Source: VMFP01 sp964630025 (GTDB lineage Bacteria > Patescibacteriota > Andersenbacteria > UBA10190 > CAIZMI01). From it: a stretch of 40,512 nucleotides of DNA. The stretch is taken from NCBI GenBank assembly GCA_964630025.1, contig CAZVRG010000006.1, positions 1-40,512 of the forward strand, written 5' to 3'. Below, in pieces: positions 7,598 to 15,599 of the stretch; position 1 is the stretch's first letter; every line of letters starts with the position of its first letter. The position numbers and the translations under genes were made by a program. The notes beneath the pieces were generated by a model, which made no database searches, was not told the DNA's origin, and saw nothing but the letters and a program-made list of their open reading frames with translations.

Positions 7598-7966
7598 TTA
7601 CCCCGCGTGCGCGAGACAGGTGCGGGCAGACGGCAATGCCTCTAAACGTTTTTTCTCGATCGGCGCACCACACGCGGTGCACACGCCATACGAGCCGTCC
7701 GCGACACGTTGCAGGGCAGTCGTCACATCGCGGAGTTGTACTTCCAAACTCTGTTCAACACTGCGCGCAGATTCATACTGCTCCTCTTCCACGACATTAT
7801 CCTCGGGCATTCTGCCAATCTCTTCGACACGCGCTGTATAATCGCCAGGCGTTGTCCCTTTATCAGCGATCCGCGACAACTCTTGCTCGAGTCGCGCTTT
7901 CTCTTCCTCCAATTTTTTCTTTTGTGCGTCAATAAATGCGGCGTCGGGTGCGTTTGGTGATGTCAT
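7598..7966 (-). CDS. DksA/TraR-family zinc-finger protein
   Basis: 122 residues: a long charged coiled-coil region (~14-90) and a C-terminal C4-type finger, GVCTACGAPIEKKRLEALPSARTCLAHAG, with C96, C99 and C117. The fourth ligand is H120 instead of Cys. DksA relatives enter the RNA polymerase secondary channel and retune transcription, often in stress; the acidic DxxDxA tip of E. coli DksA is not obvious. The ATG at 7964-7966 is chosen because TACACT (7973-7978) lies 6 bases upstream. One arm of the 13-bp inverted repeat abuts that hexamer. It leads lspA. Confidence 0.87.
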   Translation of the reverse strand: MTSPNAPDAAFIDAQKKKLEEEKARLEQELSRIADKGTTPGDYTARVEEIGRMPEDNVVEEEQYESARSVEQSLEVQLRDVTTALQRVADGSYGVCTACGAPIEKKRLEALPSARTCLAHAG

Positions 7967-7978
7967 ACCCGTAGTGTA

Positions 7979-8028
7979 CCCCGTTAGAAACCGGGAGTAA
8001 AAGCACTGTGACAAAGTTTCTCACGGGG
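7979..8028. promoter_or_regulatory. 13-bp inverted-repeat element, copy 1 (dksA-lspA)
   Basis: CCCCGTTAGAAAC at 7979-7991 and GTTTCTCACGGGG at 8016-8028 form an inverted repeat (one mismatch) with a 24-base spacer. In the direction of the DksA-like gene the proximal arm ends exactly where the putative -10 TACACT begins. The same arms occur at 11908-11975 and 20028-20149. Operator pair or mobile repeat; see findings. Confidence 0.75.
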
Positions 8029-8059
8029 TGTAGCGGATGAAAAAATTTTAGCCAAAGGA

Positions 8060-8109
8060 AAAGCCCCTCAGTCGGGCCATAGAAGTAACTAAGTGCCCCG
8101 AGGGGCTTT
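8060..8109. repeat. Inverted repeat with 10-bp GC-rich stem
   Basis: AAAGCCCCTC (8060-8069) and GAGGGGCTTT (8100-8109) pair perfectly across 30 bases; a nested GCCCC...GGGGC can also form. It overlaps the end of a small minus-strand frame at 8089-8304. It could terminate transcription from either side, but neither side has a clean U-tract. Confidence 0.5.
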
Positions 8110-8304
8110 AAGACATGTGATCGCGGACGCGGCCCGTACTTTCTCGGAACGATCTTTTGGATCCTTCAGAGGAAGTACGGGTGGCATCACTTCGTCGATC
8201 ATATGTCGGTTCTTAACCTCCAAGTGGCTGAAGATTAAGGGTGTGCCTCCACTCGTCGGGTGAGAGAAGGTGTCAAACGCTGCCGGAAACGCCTTCATCA
8301 CCAT
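8089..8304 (-). CDS. Small hypothetical protein, doubtful
   Basis: 71 residues from an ATG at 8302-8304 (a TTG at 8317-8319 would add five). The sequence is mixed polar (LEVKNRHMIDEVMPPVLPLKDPKDRSEKVRAASAI), with no membrane segment and no motif I recognise. No convincing SD or -10 lies upstream. It is the best frame in the otherwise non-coding 8029-8655 stretch and ends inside a strong inverted repeat. It may be chance. Confidence 0.3.
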   Translation of the reverse strand: MVMKAFPAAFDTFSHPTSGGTPLIFSHLEVKNRHMIDEVMPPVLPLKDPKDRSEKVRAASAITCLKAPRGT

Positions 8305-8390
8305 GATTTCGGTGTCCAATGAGCAACTTGTTTGGTGCGTGTGGGTGTGGGTGTCATTGGGACGCCACTGTCCGCGTCAGAATAGAAGCA

Positions 8391-8430
8391 CCGTTCGAGT
8401 ACTGATAGGGGGAAATCAGTACTCGAGCGG
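8391..8430. repeat. 16-bp stem hairpin in a non-coding stretch
   Basis: Arms 8391-8406 and 8415-8430 (CCGTTCGAGTACTGAT against ATCAGTACTCGAGCGG) pair over 16 positions with one wobble around an 8-base loop. No U-tract follows on either strand. The region 8305-8655 shows no convincing gene; this hairpin is its strongest feature. It could be part of a small RNA, an attenuator, or a dispersed palindrome. Confidence 0.6.
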
Positions 8431-8655
8431 CACTCCCGCCTCCAAGCCCCTCGCGCACGATCCAAACACTGTGAAAGAAAACGCTAACAAAGGGAAGTAT
8501 AGCAGTTCTGAACCCACTCGTCAATTTTCCAGCACGATGAAGAAGGATTTCCGCTGCAGAAAGCCAAATCTTTTTTCCTCTCCAGGGAGACGTGTACGAG
8601 ATGCGCGTGCTACGCGGAAGTTTTCCACACGCCCCTGCGGGGGCAGCGTTCGCGA

Positions 8656-10068
8656 TTAGGGAATATTCCCGCGGTTTCCTGTAGGCGCCCATTCAATGTT
8701 CGCAGAAAACTGCACACCACGCGCGTCGGGAGCAACCTCAACCGTCAGCTGCCCGAGCGCCTCTGCCCATGTACGAAGCGCGGGCGCGGCGCCGCGCAGA
8801 GCAAACTGGACAATCGGGATATGGCGCCCCACGGCTCCATCCACAAAGAATCGCTGGGCGGAATCTTGGATATCGTCCGAACGAAGCGATACGCCCACCA
8901 AGAGCAGCGGGTCCAGTGCATTTCCAACAAGGACAAACTGGTCCCGAAATGCGGCAAAGAGATCACTGTGCCCGGGCGCTCCGGATGCCCGCAGTATCCT
9001 CCAACCATCGCGATACGTTTCTTCGATACCATCCGGAGATGCGGCTGGAGACGACGGTTGCTGCGGACGAACATGCCGAATGCTGCGTCCATTCGCGCGA
9101 ACCGTTTCTCCTGTGGCGTGTGTCATCGCGAAACGACGCGAAAGGAGTTTTCGTATTGCATCTTCAACAGTGGAGTGCGTATGTTCGTCGACAGTCACGC
9201 CGCCGGTGACGGCAATCTGTCCATCCGGCTGCGCATGAACAACAAGCAGCGACGGATTGCCATCAAGAAGCTCCGTCAGCGCTCGCAATTCCGATGCAAC
9301 GCCCGTCTCTGCGCGCACTGCCTCCAGTAATGGAGGAAGTTCGGAGGGAAAGAGGGCGGACATCGGCACGCCGTCGACAATCACCACGGCATGTTCTGGT
9401 CGCCGCAAGAGCAAACGACCACCGACGGCGGTGGCGGATGTCGCCAGAGGAAGGCGTCCCGCGATGTGCAGACGCTGTCCATCTCCCCGAACAGTGAGTG
9501 CAACAAAAGTGTTCAGGCCGCGCGGCGGTACAAGGAGAGGAAATTGTCGGGAAATCCATCGCGGGTGCAACCACACATGGACATCCGTTTCGCCACCGAT
9601 CTGCTGCCGTGACACAAACGGAAGTGCCACCGTATCTGCGGGAGGAGATACAACGCTTTCCGCATGGTCACCAATCACCGTGAGCGAACCGCTGTCGACG
9701 CCAGAAAGACCAAAACGATGCGCAACGGAACGTTCCGCAATCATGACGGTTGTATATACGTTCTCCGCAGTTTCCAGAACAAGAGTTGCGCGTATCGGCA
9801 TGGACGGAGAACGTGCCGCGGCTGGAACATCAAGAACTGTTCGCAAAAAATCGCGGGTGCTGGCATGGTCGCCTGTTGCCGCCGCTCTCTCTGCGGGTTC
9901 AAGCATCACCACACGGACCGTCGGTGGAAGACGGTGCAGAAGTCGAAGAAGTGTCGCATCGGGACTGGTAGCGCGAAGGACAAGAAAGACCAGCGCGAAC
10001 GCTGTGACAATGGCCACAATAATGATGCGCGCATCACCGATGAGCGACCGAAGCATGATGTGCGTCAT
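8656..10068 (-). CDS. Large membrane-anchored protein, unknown function (paralogue-like neighbour A)
   Basis: 470 residues. One N-terminal membrane segment (ARIIIVAIVTAFALVFLVL, ~13-31) is followed by a long soluble region with no motif I can name; overall it suggests an extracytoplasmic alpha/beta protein. The ATG at 10066-10068 is chosen because the upstream frame has no coding character and TATGCT (10080-10085) lies 11 bases upstream. Its neighbour at 10176-11858 has the same plan (N-terminal anchor, large external domain), so they may form one complex or be ancient duplicates. Several DUF3352-like proteins look broadly like this, but I cannot confirm that. Confidence 0.72.
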   Translation of the reverse strand: MTHIMLRSLIGDARIIIVAIVTAFALVFLVLRATSPDATLLRLLHRLPPTVRVVMLEPAERAAATGDHASTRDFLRTVLDVPAAARSPSMPIRATLVLETAENVYTTVMIAERSVAHRFGLSGVDSGSLTVIGDHAESVVSPPADTVALPFVSRQQIGGETDVHVWLHPRWISRQFPLLVPPRGLNTFVALTVRGDGQRLHIAGRLPLATSATAVGGRLLLRRPEHAVVIVDGVPMSALFPSELPPLLEAVRAETGVASELRALTELLDGNPSLLVVHAQPDGQIAVTGGVTVDEHTHSTVEDAIRKLLSRRFAMTHATGETVRANGRSIRHVRPQQPSSPAASPDGIEETYRDGWRILRASGAPGHSDLFAAFRDQFVLVGNALDPLLLVGVSLRSDDIQDSAQRFFVDGAVGRHIPIVQFALRGAAPALRTWAEALGQLTVEVAPDARGVQFSANIEWAPTGNRGNIP

Positions 10069-10131
10069 AGAATCTTCGAAGCATACTACCACGTCATGAT
10101 ATTGTCCTCTCGTATCATGCGTGGTACGAAA

Positions 10132-10153
10132 CCGCCGGCGTAAACGCCGGCGG
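10132..10153. terminator. GC-rich hairpin between the two large membrane-protein genes
   Basis: CCGCCGGCG-TAAA-CGCCGGCGG is a perfect 9-bp stem. An imperfect 14-bp inverted repeat (TACCACG.CATGATA with TATCATGCGTGGTA) lies just beside it at about 10087-10125. No U-run follows, so it may be a factor-dependent terminator or an mRNA-stabilising hairpin. Confidence 0.5.
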
Positions 10154-10175
10154 GTACGAGGTGTGTTCGAGACGC

Positions 10176-11858
10176 TTATAGAGGAAGAACCGGCGCGGGC
10201 GTTGGAGACGCGGGAATATCTGTTGCGGAAGGTGGTGGGGGTTCTCGCAACAGGATTGCGCCTGTGTAGAGTCCATCGTTCACCGGGCGGAGGACAAGAC
10301 CATCGAGAACAGCAGACATGCTGTGGTACGCCGGCGGAAGTTCGTTCTGAAGTGCTGTACTGCCACGGAAGAAAGACCACGCTGATTGATCAACCGTCTC
10401 GGCAAGAACACGAAAAGTTTCCACCGTCGCGAGTGTTGGCACTGCTTCCTGCAGCGCATCAAGCACAGCGTGCATCGCGGATCGCGACGTTGCGATGATA
10501 AGGAGATCGTCTACCACCGCGTAATCGAGCGCCCGCGTCGGGGAGCCAAAGTTCATGTACCGTACCGCCACATCGCGATACGTTGCCTCGGTAAAGGCCG
10601 CATCCGCGAATGCGGAGCCTGTCAGATAGGGGCCAAAGGCGGGACCGGCGGCCTCCAACACCCGCAGAGAAGACTGCGTATCCGTCCCCCCGGGTTTGAG
10701 CGTAAGCAGCGCAACAACATCACGAACGCCTGCAGTGTCCGTTGGCAGCGTGCCCAGAATAGCCGTTCCTTCAAAAGACTGGAGAAGGTTTCCAAACGCG
10801 TCTGAACGTTCTTGCAGCGCCTGCGCAACGGGACGCAACCCGGAAGGAATGCGTTCGGATGTGAGAACGTCGGCAAGACTGCGTAGAGGATATTCCATCG
10901 CCATCATCACGGTGTGCGGCAGTGTAGCGGCAAGACGTATGCCGGTGACGCCAGCGCTTGATGATGCGTTTTGCTGCGCAGAGGAAGGTGCGTCCACGCG
11001 CGCGACAACGCTTGCGCTTCCTCCTTCCCCGCTCGGCACAATGGCCATCACGAGAGACGCGTCGTGCGAAAGCGGATGGGAGAAAAAGGGCTGAAGAAGT
11101 GTTGCGAGTACACCCGGACGCGCCGCCATCAAGATAGGTGGCTGCGCAGGAAGCCCATGGAGAGCGCGCTGAAATGCGCGTTCCCGCCCCCAGGTACTCC
11201 CAGAGAATGCCCGCACGCGCCCAAGATTGGTACTGTCGGTAATCAGCACGCCCTCCGAGACAGATGCGAGGCCCAATGCCGGCGATGCGGAAAGATCGAC
11301 CGTGGGAATGCCACGAACAAGAATGGCAGGAACCGGTTCTGCGGCCGACGGGCCAGGCAGGAGCAGATAGGTGATATCACTGGCGCCGGCAACCTGCCCG
11401 GCCTGGAGCCCGTTCATGGTTGCAAAAAAACCGGGAAGCAGCGTGGACGCTTGGGCGTCTCCGGAACGTACGCTCACGAATGCCTGTGCCTCACTCGGAA
11501 TGCTGTCCGCAACCGTCCCTGATGAGCGGGGGAGAAGCCGTATCGCAACCCACACCCCCACGCCAACAAGGACAACCAGCGGGAGCACAAGGAGAAGCAC
11601 GGGCACGATCCGCCGGCGGGGCCGTGCATCTGCTGGCAATCCAACAACCTGTCGGGGCTGGGCAGTGGACAGCGCCGGTGCCGTACCTGCCGCAGCGGGA
11701 GGAAGCGGTCCGGTTCCCGTGAGCCCGCCGCGTGCGGCATCCGCGAGATCATCCGCCATCGTACGGATTGGCGGCAGACTCCCTCCCTCCGCACGCTGTG
11801 CACGCGGAGGATCGCTCCCGGCGACGGGAGATCGTGACGATGCAGGAACGGCAATCAT
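10176..11858 (-). CDS. Large membrane-anchored protein, DUF3352-like (tentative), neighbour B
   Basis: 560 residues from ATG 11856-11858. A ~75-residue cytoplasmic Pro/Arg/Ala-rich head precedes one membrane segment (IVPVLLLVLPLVVLVGVGVWVAI), then a ~440-residue external region starting SIPSEAQAFVSVRSGD, which recalls DUF3352 proteins, and a Pro-rich C-terminus (PPPPSATDIPASPTPAP). TACACA (11866-11871) lies 7 bases before this ATG; an alternative ATG at 11904-11906 sits directly after one arm of the 13-bp inverted repeat and would add 16 residues. It lies downstream of pnp but has its own upstream element, so it is probably regulated separately. Confidence 0.75.
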   Translation of the reverse strand: MIAVPASSRSPVAGSDPPRAQRAEGGSLPPIRTMADDLADAARGGLTGTGPLPPAAAGTAPALSTAQPRQVVGLPADARPRRRIVPVLLLVLPLVVLVGVGVWVAIRLLPRSSGTVADSIPSEAQAFVSVRSGDAQASTLLPGFFATMNGLQAGQVAGASDITYLLLPGPSAAEPVPAILVRGIPTVDLSASPALGLASVSEGVLITDSTNLGRVRAFSGSTWGRERAFQRALHGLPAQPPILMAARPGVLATLLQPFFSHPLSHDASLVMAIVPSGEGGSASVVARVDAPSSAQQNASSSAGVTGIRLAATLPHTVMMAMEYPLRSLADVLTSERIPSGLRPVAQALQERSDAFGNLLQSFEGTAILGTLPTDTAGVRDVVALLTLKPGGTDTQSSLRVLEAAGPAFGPYLTGSAFADAAFTEATYRDVAVRYMNFGSPTRALDYAVVDDLLIIATSRSAMHAVLDALQEAVPTLATVETFRVLAETVDQSAWSFFRGSTALQNELPPAYHSMSAVLDGLVLRPVNDGLYTGAILLREPPPPSATDIPASPTPAPVLPL

Positions 11859-11907
11859 GGTGATGTGTGTATGCGAAAATTGCGGACGAACGACGTCCTC
11901 TAGCATA

Positions 11908-11975
11908 CCCCGTTAGAAACTCTTTTGGAAATGGTATGTACGCCCAAGATGCTCTTGGGAAGGTTTCTAACGGGG
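11908..11975. promoter_or_regulatory. 13-bp inverted-repeat element, copy 2 (gene at 10176)
   Basis: CCCCGTTAGAAAC (11908-11920) and GTTTCTAACGGGG (11963-11975) are perfect inverted repeats separated by 42 bases, which contain a second hairpin CCCAAGA-TGC-TCTTGGG (11943-11959). On the minus strand the proximal arm is followed immediately by TATGCT, a good -10. It fills the gap between pnp and the large membrane-protein gene. Confidence 0.8.
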
Positions 11976-11986
11976 CTACGAAGCTA

Positions 11987-14230
11987 TTATCGGTGTCCCG
12001 AACGGCGGGGGGCGGAACCACGTCCAAGAGACGGTGGGCGACGGCTTCCTCCGCGCCCGAAGGGTTGCACGGGACGATCAAATGCTCCCTGTTCCGTATC
12101 CGCAGAAAACTGTTCAGGGGTGGGAGTACCCTGCGGACGATTCTTCAGCGAGAGGTTGATGCGACCGAGGTGGTCTACTTCTTTCACGACCACATCAAGC
12201 GCATCTCCCAGAGCGACGACATCTTCAATGTTCCGCACAAATCCCTGGCCGAATTCCGAAATATGCACGAGCCCGTCCGTCCCCGGGATCAGTTCCACAA
12301 ATGCGCCGAAGTTCATGAGACGCGTGACACGTGCTGCAGGAAACTCTTCCCCCGCAACAATTTCCCGTGTCAAATTCTTGATCCAGGTTGTCGCTTTTTC
12401 AATACCGGCCGCGTCCGTGCTGGTAATCGACACCTGTCCGTCATCCTCCACAGTAATGTCCGTTCCTGTTTCTTCAATAATTTTGTTGATCACCGTTCCA
12501 CGCGGTCCGATCACGTCGCGAATCTTTTCCGGATTGATACGGAAGGACACGATACGGGGCGCGTAGCGCGAGAGCTCCGCGCGCGGAGACGGAAGCGCTC
12601 GTTCCATGACCCCAAGAATCTGTTCACGCGCCGTACGCGCACCCATGAGCGCTTCTTCGACGAGCGGCCGCGGCAGTCCGGGAATCTTGATATCAACTTG
12701 CAGGGCGGTTACTCCCTGGCGCGTTCCCGCCACTTTGAAATCCATATCGCATCCCTCGTCTTCCATGCCGGCAATATCGGTGAGAAGGACGGGCGCACGT
12801 CCCTGTCCGGTTTCATCCGTCACCAGGCCCATGGCAATGCCTGCCACGTGGCGCGGCACTGGCACGCCGGCATCCATCAAAGCAAGCGACGTCCCGCATG
12901 CGGATCCCATGCTGCTGGATCCGTTGCTGCTCAACACTTCCGAGACCACCATCACCGTATACGGAAACACATCCCGCGAGGGCAGGAGCGGCGCGACTGC
13001 ACGCTCCGCGAGCATGCCGTGCCCGATATCCCGACGACCGGCGCCGCGATTCGGCTTGATCTCTCCGACACTGAACCCCGGCATGTTGTAGAAATGGAAG
13101 AAGTGTTTCTTGGTGTCTTCTTCCGTCATGGTGTCGAGAATCATGATGTCATCAGGCGCGCCAAGCGTTGTGACGGACAGCACTTGCGTTTCCCCGCGCT
13201 GGAACAAAGCGCTTCCGTGCGTGCGCGGTAACACGCCCACTTCCACAGACAGCGGACGAATTTCGTTGGGCTGACGGCCATCCACGCGTTTGCGCTCCTT
13301 CAGAATCCATTCGCGTACAAGGTCCCGATGCATGTCCTGACAGAGCGCGCGGACAGCCGCGGCGCGATCCGCCGTTGTGCCCTGTTCGGTCACCAGATGT
13401 TCGGTCCATTCCTCCACGCGCGCATTGAGCTGTACCTTGGAGCCGCCTGCCTGCAGGAGTGCCGGCAATTCGCGCTGCGCGCTTGCGCGGACAGCCTCTT
13501 CCAGATCGCTGGGAAACTCCACGGTGTGTGGATCCGCCTTTTTCTGACCAACGTCCTTTCGCATTGCTTCAATGAATGCCGCGAGCTCACGCGTCATACG
13601 CATGCCCTGATCAATAGCGGCGAGAAGATCCGCTTCGGCAATCTCTGTGGCTCCTGCCTCAAGCATCACGACATCCGATGCGGTGCCTGCCACGACGAGA
13701 TCGAGCATTGCCTGATCAACTTCTTTCGATGTCGGATTCACCAGCCAGGCGCCGTCTTTGGTCCGTCCAATACGCACTGCGCCGATGGGGCCGTTCCACG
13801 GAATGCGCGATATGGCCAACGCGGCGGAGGCGGCAAGCATTGCCACAATGTCCGCTTCGTGCGCATCGTCATAACTCAACACCGTGGTGACCACCTGGAC
13901 ATCGTCCCGCATGCCCTTCGGAAACAGCGGACGAATGCTCCGGTCAATCAGCCGAGAGGTGATGATGGCAATATCCGTGGGTTTGCCCTCCCGCTTCATA
14001 AACCGGCTGCCCTTAATTTTTCCGGCGGCGTAGAACTTTTCCTCGTACTCGACAAGCAGCGGCATGAAATCCGTGCCGGGACGGGGATTCGCCATCAGAC
14101 AGGCGCCAAGCACCACCGTATCGCCGTAGCGCACGGTGACAGAGGCATCCGCTTGTCCGGCAAGTTTCCCTACCTCAAACGTGAGGGGGCGACCAGCAAG
14201 CTCGGTGCGAAATGTTCGTGAGGATGTCAT
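11987..14230 (-). CDS. pnp: Polyribonucleotide nucleotidyltransferase (PNPase)
   Basis: 747 residues with the standard PNPase order: first RNase PH-like domain (from ~1; PLLVEYEEKFYAAGKIKGSRF), alpha-helical linker, second RNase PH-like domain with catalytic-region motifs GRRDIGHGMLAERA and SNGSSSMGSACG, a KH domain (RDVIGPRGTVINKIIEETG) and an S1 domain (ARVTRLMNFGAFVELIPGTDGLVHISE). The last ~45 residues are Gly/Arg/Pro-rich. It degrades RNA 3'-5' using phosphate. It follows rpsO by 19 bases, the classic rpsO-pnp pairing, and is probably translated from the same message. Confidence 0.97.
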   Translation of the reverse strand: MTSSRTFRTELAGRPLTFEVGKLAGQADASVTVRYGDTVVLGACLMANPRPGTDFMPLLVEYEEKFYAAGKIKGSRFMKREGKPTDIAIITSRLIDRSIRPLFPKGMRDDVQVVTTVLSYDDAHEADIVAMLAASAALAISRIPWNGPIGAVRIGRTKDGAWLVNPTSKEVDQAMLDLVVAGTASDVVMLEAGATEIAEADLLAAIDQGMRMTRELAAFIEAMRKDVGQKKADPHTVEFPSDLEEAVRASAQRELPALLQAGGSKVQLNARVEEWTEHLVTEQGTTADRAAAVRALCQDMHRDLVREWILKERKRVDGRQPNEIRPLSVEVGVLPRTHGSALFQRGETQVLSVTTLGAPDDIMILDTMTEEDTKKHFFHFYNMPGFSVGEIKPNRGAGRRDIGHGMLAERAVAPLLPSRDVFPYTVMVVSEVLSSNGSSSMGSACGTSLALMDAGVPVPRHVAGIAMGLVTDETGQGRAPVLLTDIAGMEDEGCDMDFKVAGTRQGVTALQVDIKIPGLPRPLVEEALMGARTAREQILGVMERALPSPRAELSRYAPRIVSFRINPEKIRDVIGPRGTVINKIIEETGTDITVEDDGQVSITSTDAAGIEKATTWIKNLTREIVAGEEFPAARVTRLMNFGAFVELIPGTDGLVHISEFGQGFVRNIEDVVALGDALDVVVKEVDHLGRINLSLKNRPQGTPTPEQFSADTEQGAFDRPVQPFGRGGSRRPPSLGRGSAPRRSGHR

Positions 14231-14249
14231 AACACTCTAAGAGCGGCAC

Positions 14250-14519
14250 TCACGCATTCAACTTCAGACGTTTCGCAATCTCTGTGTAGCGGTCTGGATC
14301 TTCACGTTCCAAATACGAGAGCAGCCGGCGGCGCTTGCTCACCATGCCGAGCAGCCCCCGGCGAGAATGAAAATCCTTCTTGTGCGACTTCAAATGTTTC
14401 GTCAGCTCGGAAATCCGTTCGGTGAAGATCGCGATCTGGACTTCTGGCGATCCCGTATCCGACTCGTGCAGACGATACTTCGCGATAATCTTCTTTTTGT
14501 CCTCTTCAATCTTACTCAT
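14250..14519 (-). CDS. rpsO: Ribosomal protein uS15
   Basis: 89 residues, the standard length. The family core is clear: KYRLHESDTGSPEVQIAIFTERI, LTKHLKSHKKDFHSRRGLLGMVSKRRRLLSYL, ending RYTEIAKRLKLNA. It binds 16S rRNA early in 30S assembly. The ATG at 14517-14519 is chosen because uS15 proteins begin here; the upstream frame only shadows the end of the epimerase gene, which stops 19 bases before it. It probably shares a transcript with the epimerase and pnp. Confidence 0.97.
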   Translation of the reverse strand: MSKIEEDKKKIIAKYRLHESDTGSPEVQIAIFTERISELTKHLKSHKKDFHSRRGLLGMVSKRRRLLSYLEREDPDRYTEIAKRLKLNA

Positions 14520-14538
14520 GTATGCGCGAACCAGCGTA

Positions 14539-15474
14539 TCACGACCTGCGGTGCGTCGCAAGTTGCGCGGGTGAGGAAGCAAGAAGACCGGTCTCCGCGT
14601 AGGCACGAATGCCGGCACGGATATCGAATGCGGGCACAAACCCGAGAAGCTGCTTGGCGCGGGTCATGTCACATTCTGTGTGCTCTTGATACCGGCCCGC
14701 GTACGGATTCTCGATGTATTCCGGGACACGCTGCGTGCCCAACACCGCATTCAGGAGAGCGACGAGATCATTAAATGCTGTGGCGGTGCCAGAGCCACAG
14801 TTCACAACCGCGCTCGTCCGCGCCTCCGCCGCGAGCATGTTTGCGCGTACGACATCATCCACATAGATGTAGTCACGCTTCTGCTCGCCGAATTTGAACA
14901 GCCGCGGATTGCCTTCGCGCATCTGCTGCGCGAACTGCGTAATCATGGTTGCCCGCTTGCTTTTGTGACCTTCTCGCGGCCCGAAGACATTGGAGTATCG
15001 CAAACCGACCACAGTGACGCCTTGGTGCGCCGCCGCAAAGGCCATGGCGCGTTCATCGAGCGCAAGTTTCGACTCGGCGTATGGGTTCAACGGATGGACG
15101 GGCCCGTCTTCCCGATACGGTGCGGGAACATCGCCGTACACTGCGCACGATGCGGCATAGACGATGCGTGCGCATCCGTGTGCAACGGCGTCCTGAAACA
15201 GTTTGAGAGAGCCGTCAACATTCACCCGAAACATGTTTTCGCGATCAAGATCCGTCGTGTCATTATTCGCCGCTTGATGAAACACCACATCCAGCGTTCC
15301 AAGTTTCTTCCAATCCAACGCCCAAAACTCTCGCGGGAGTACCCGCTCCCGAAGTTCCGGAAGGTCTTGTTCCCCCGTTGTTCCCGTGATCCACACTTCA
15401 TGACCCTGCGCATGGAGATGCAGCGCGAGATTGGACCCAATAAAGCCTGTCCCGCCGGTCACCAAAACGCGCAT
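14539..15474 (-). CDS. NAD(P)-dependent sugar-nucleotide epimerase (SDR extended, HldD-like)
   Basis: 311 residues. The Rossmann nucleotide-binding motif is GGTGFIG (7-13); the catalytic set is S109 (AASCAVYG) and Y132xxxK136 (PYAESK). GPREGHKSKRATMITQFAQQM and the RYQEHTECDMTRAKQLLGF C-terminus resemble ADP-glycero-manno-heptose 6-epimerases and GalE-like enzymes. The exact sugar cannot be told; it most likely feeds surface glycans. TACTGT (15485-15490) lies 10 bases before the ATG, and a tandem 8-mer repeat and a candidate YerC operator lie further upstream. It is the first gene of an epimerase-rpsO-pnp run. Confidence 0.88.
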   Translation of the reverse strand: MRVLVTGGTGFIGSNLALHLHAQGHEVWITGTTGEQDLPELRERVLPREFWALDWKKLGTLDVVFHQAANNDTTDLDRENMFRVNVDGSLKLFQDAVAHGCARIVYAASCAVYGDVPAPYREDGPVHPLNPYAESKLALDERAMAFAAAHQGVTVVGLRYSNVFGPREGHKSKRATMITQFAQQMREGNPRLFKFGEQKRDYIYVDDVVRANMLAAEARTSAVVNCGSGTATAFNDLVALLNAVLGTQRVPEYIENPYAGRYQEHTECDMTRAKQLLGFVPAFDIRAGIRAYAETGLLASSPAQLATHRRS

Positions 15475-15494
15475 GACACGAGTGACAGTAGCGC

Positions 15495-15524
15495 GCGAGC
15501 GTGCGAGCGTGCAAGCGTGCGAAC
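15495..15524. repeat. Tandem 8-mer repeat upstream of the epimerase
   Basis: About 3.75 copies of GCGAGCGT (copy 3 is GCAAGCGT) lie end to end in the leader region of the epimerase gene, within 25 bases of its putative -10. An 8-base unit can change promoter spacing by slippage. No larger structure is seen. Confidence 0.7.
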
Positions 15525-15578
15525 AATGCCTACGGGACGCACTGTACGAACAGCAGCACACTCGCCATGCGATGAACT

Positions 15579-15596
15579 GCTATCATTCTTGATAGC
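15579..15596. promoter_or_regulatory. 18-bp palindrome, candidate YerC-like operator, site 1
   Basis: GCTATCA-TTCT-TGATAGC, a perfect 7-bp dyad. It differs by one central base from the palindrome at 16009-16026. It lies between the stop of the YerC-like gene and the epimerase, about 105 bases upstream of the epimerase ATG. Confidence 0.72.
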
Positions 15597-15599
15597 GAA

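Noticed and set aside
10069..10380. 104-residue N-terminal extension of the gene at 8656
   Set aside because: Arg/Ser-rich translation crossing two hairpins and the end of the upstream gene; the membrane anchor begins right after ATG 10068.
11867..13231. 454-residue open frame on the plus strand opposite pnp
   Set aside because: Antisense shadow of pnp with His/Arg-rich composition and no motif.
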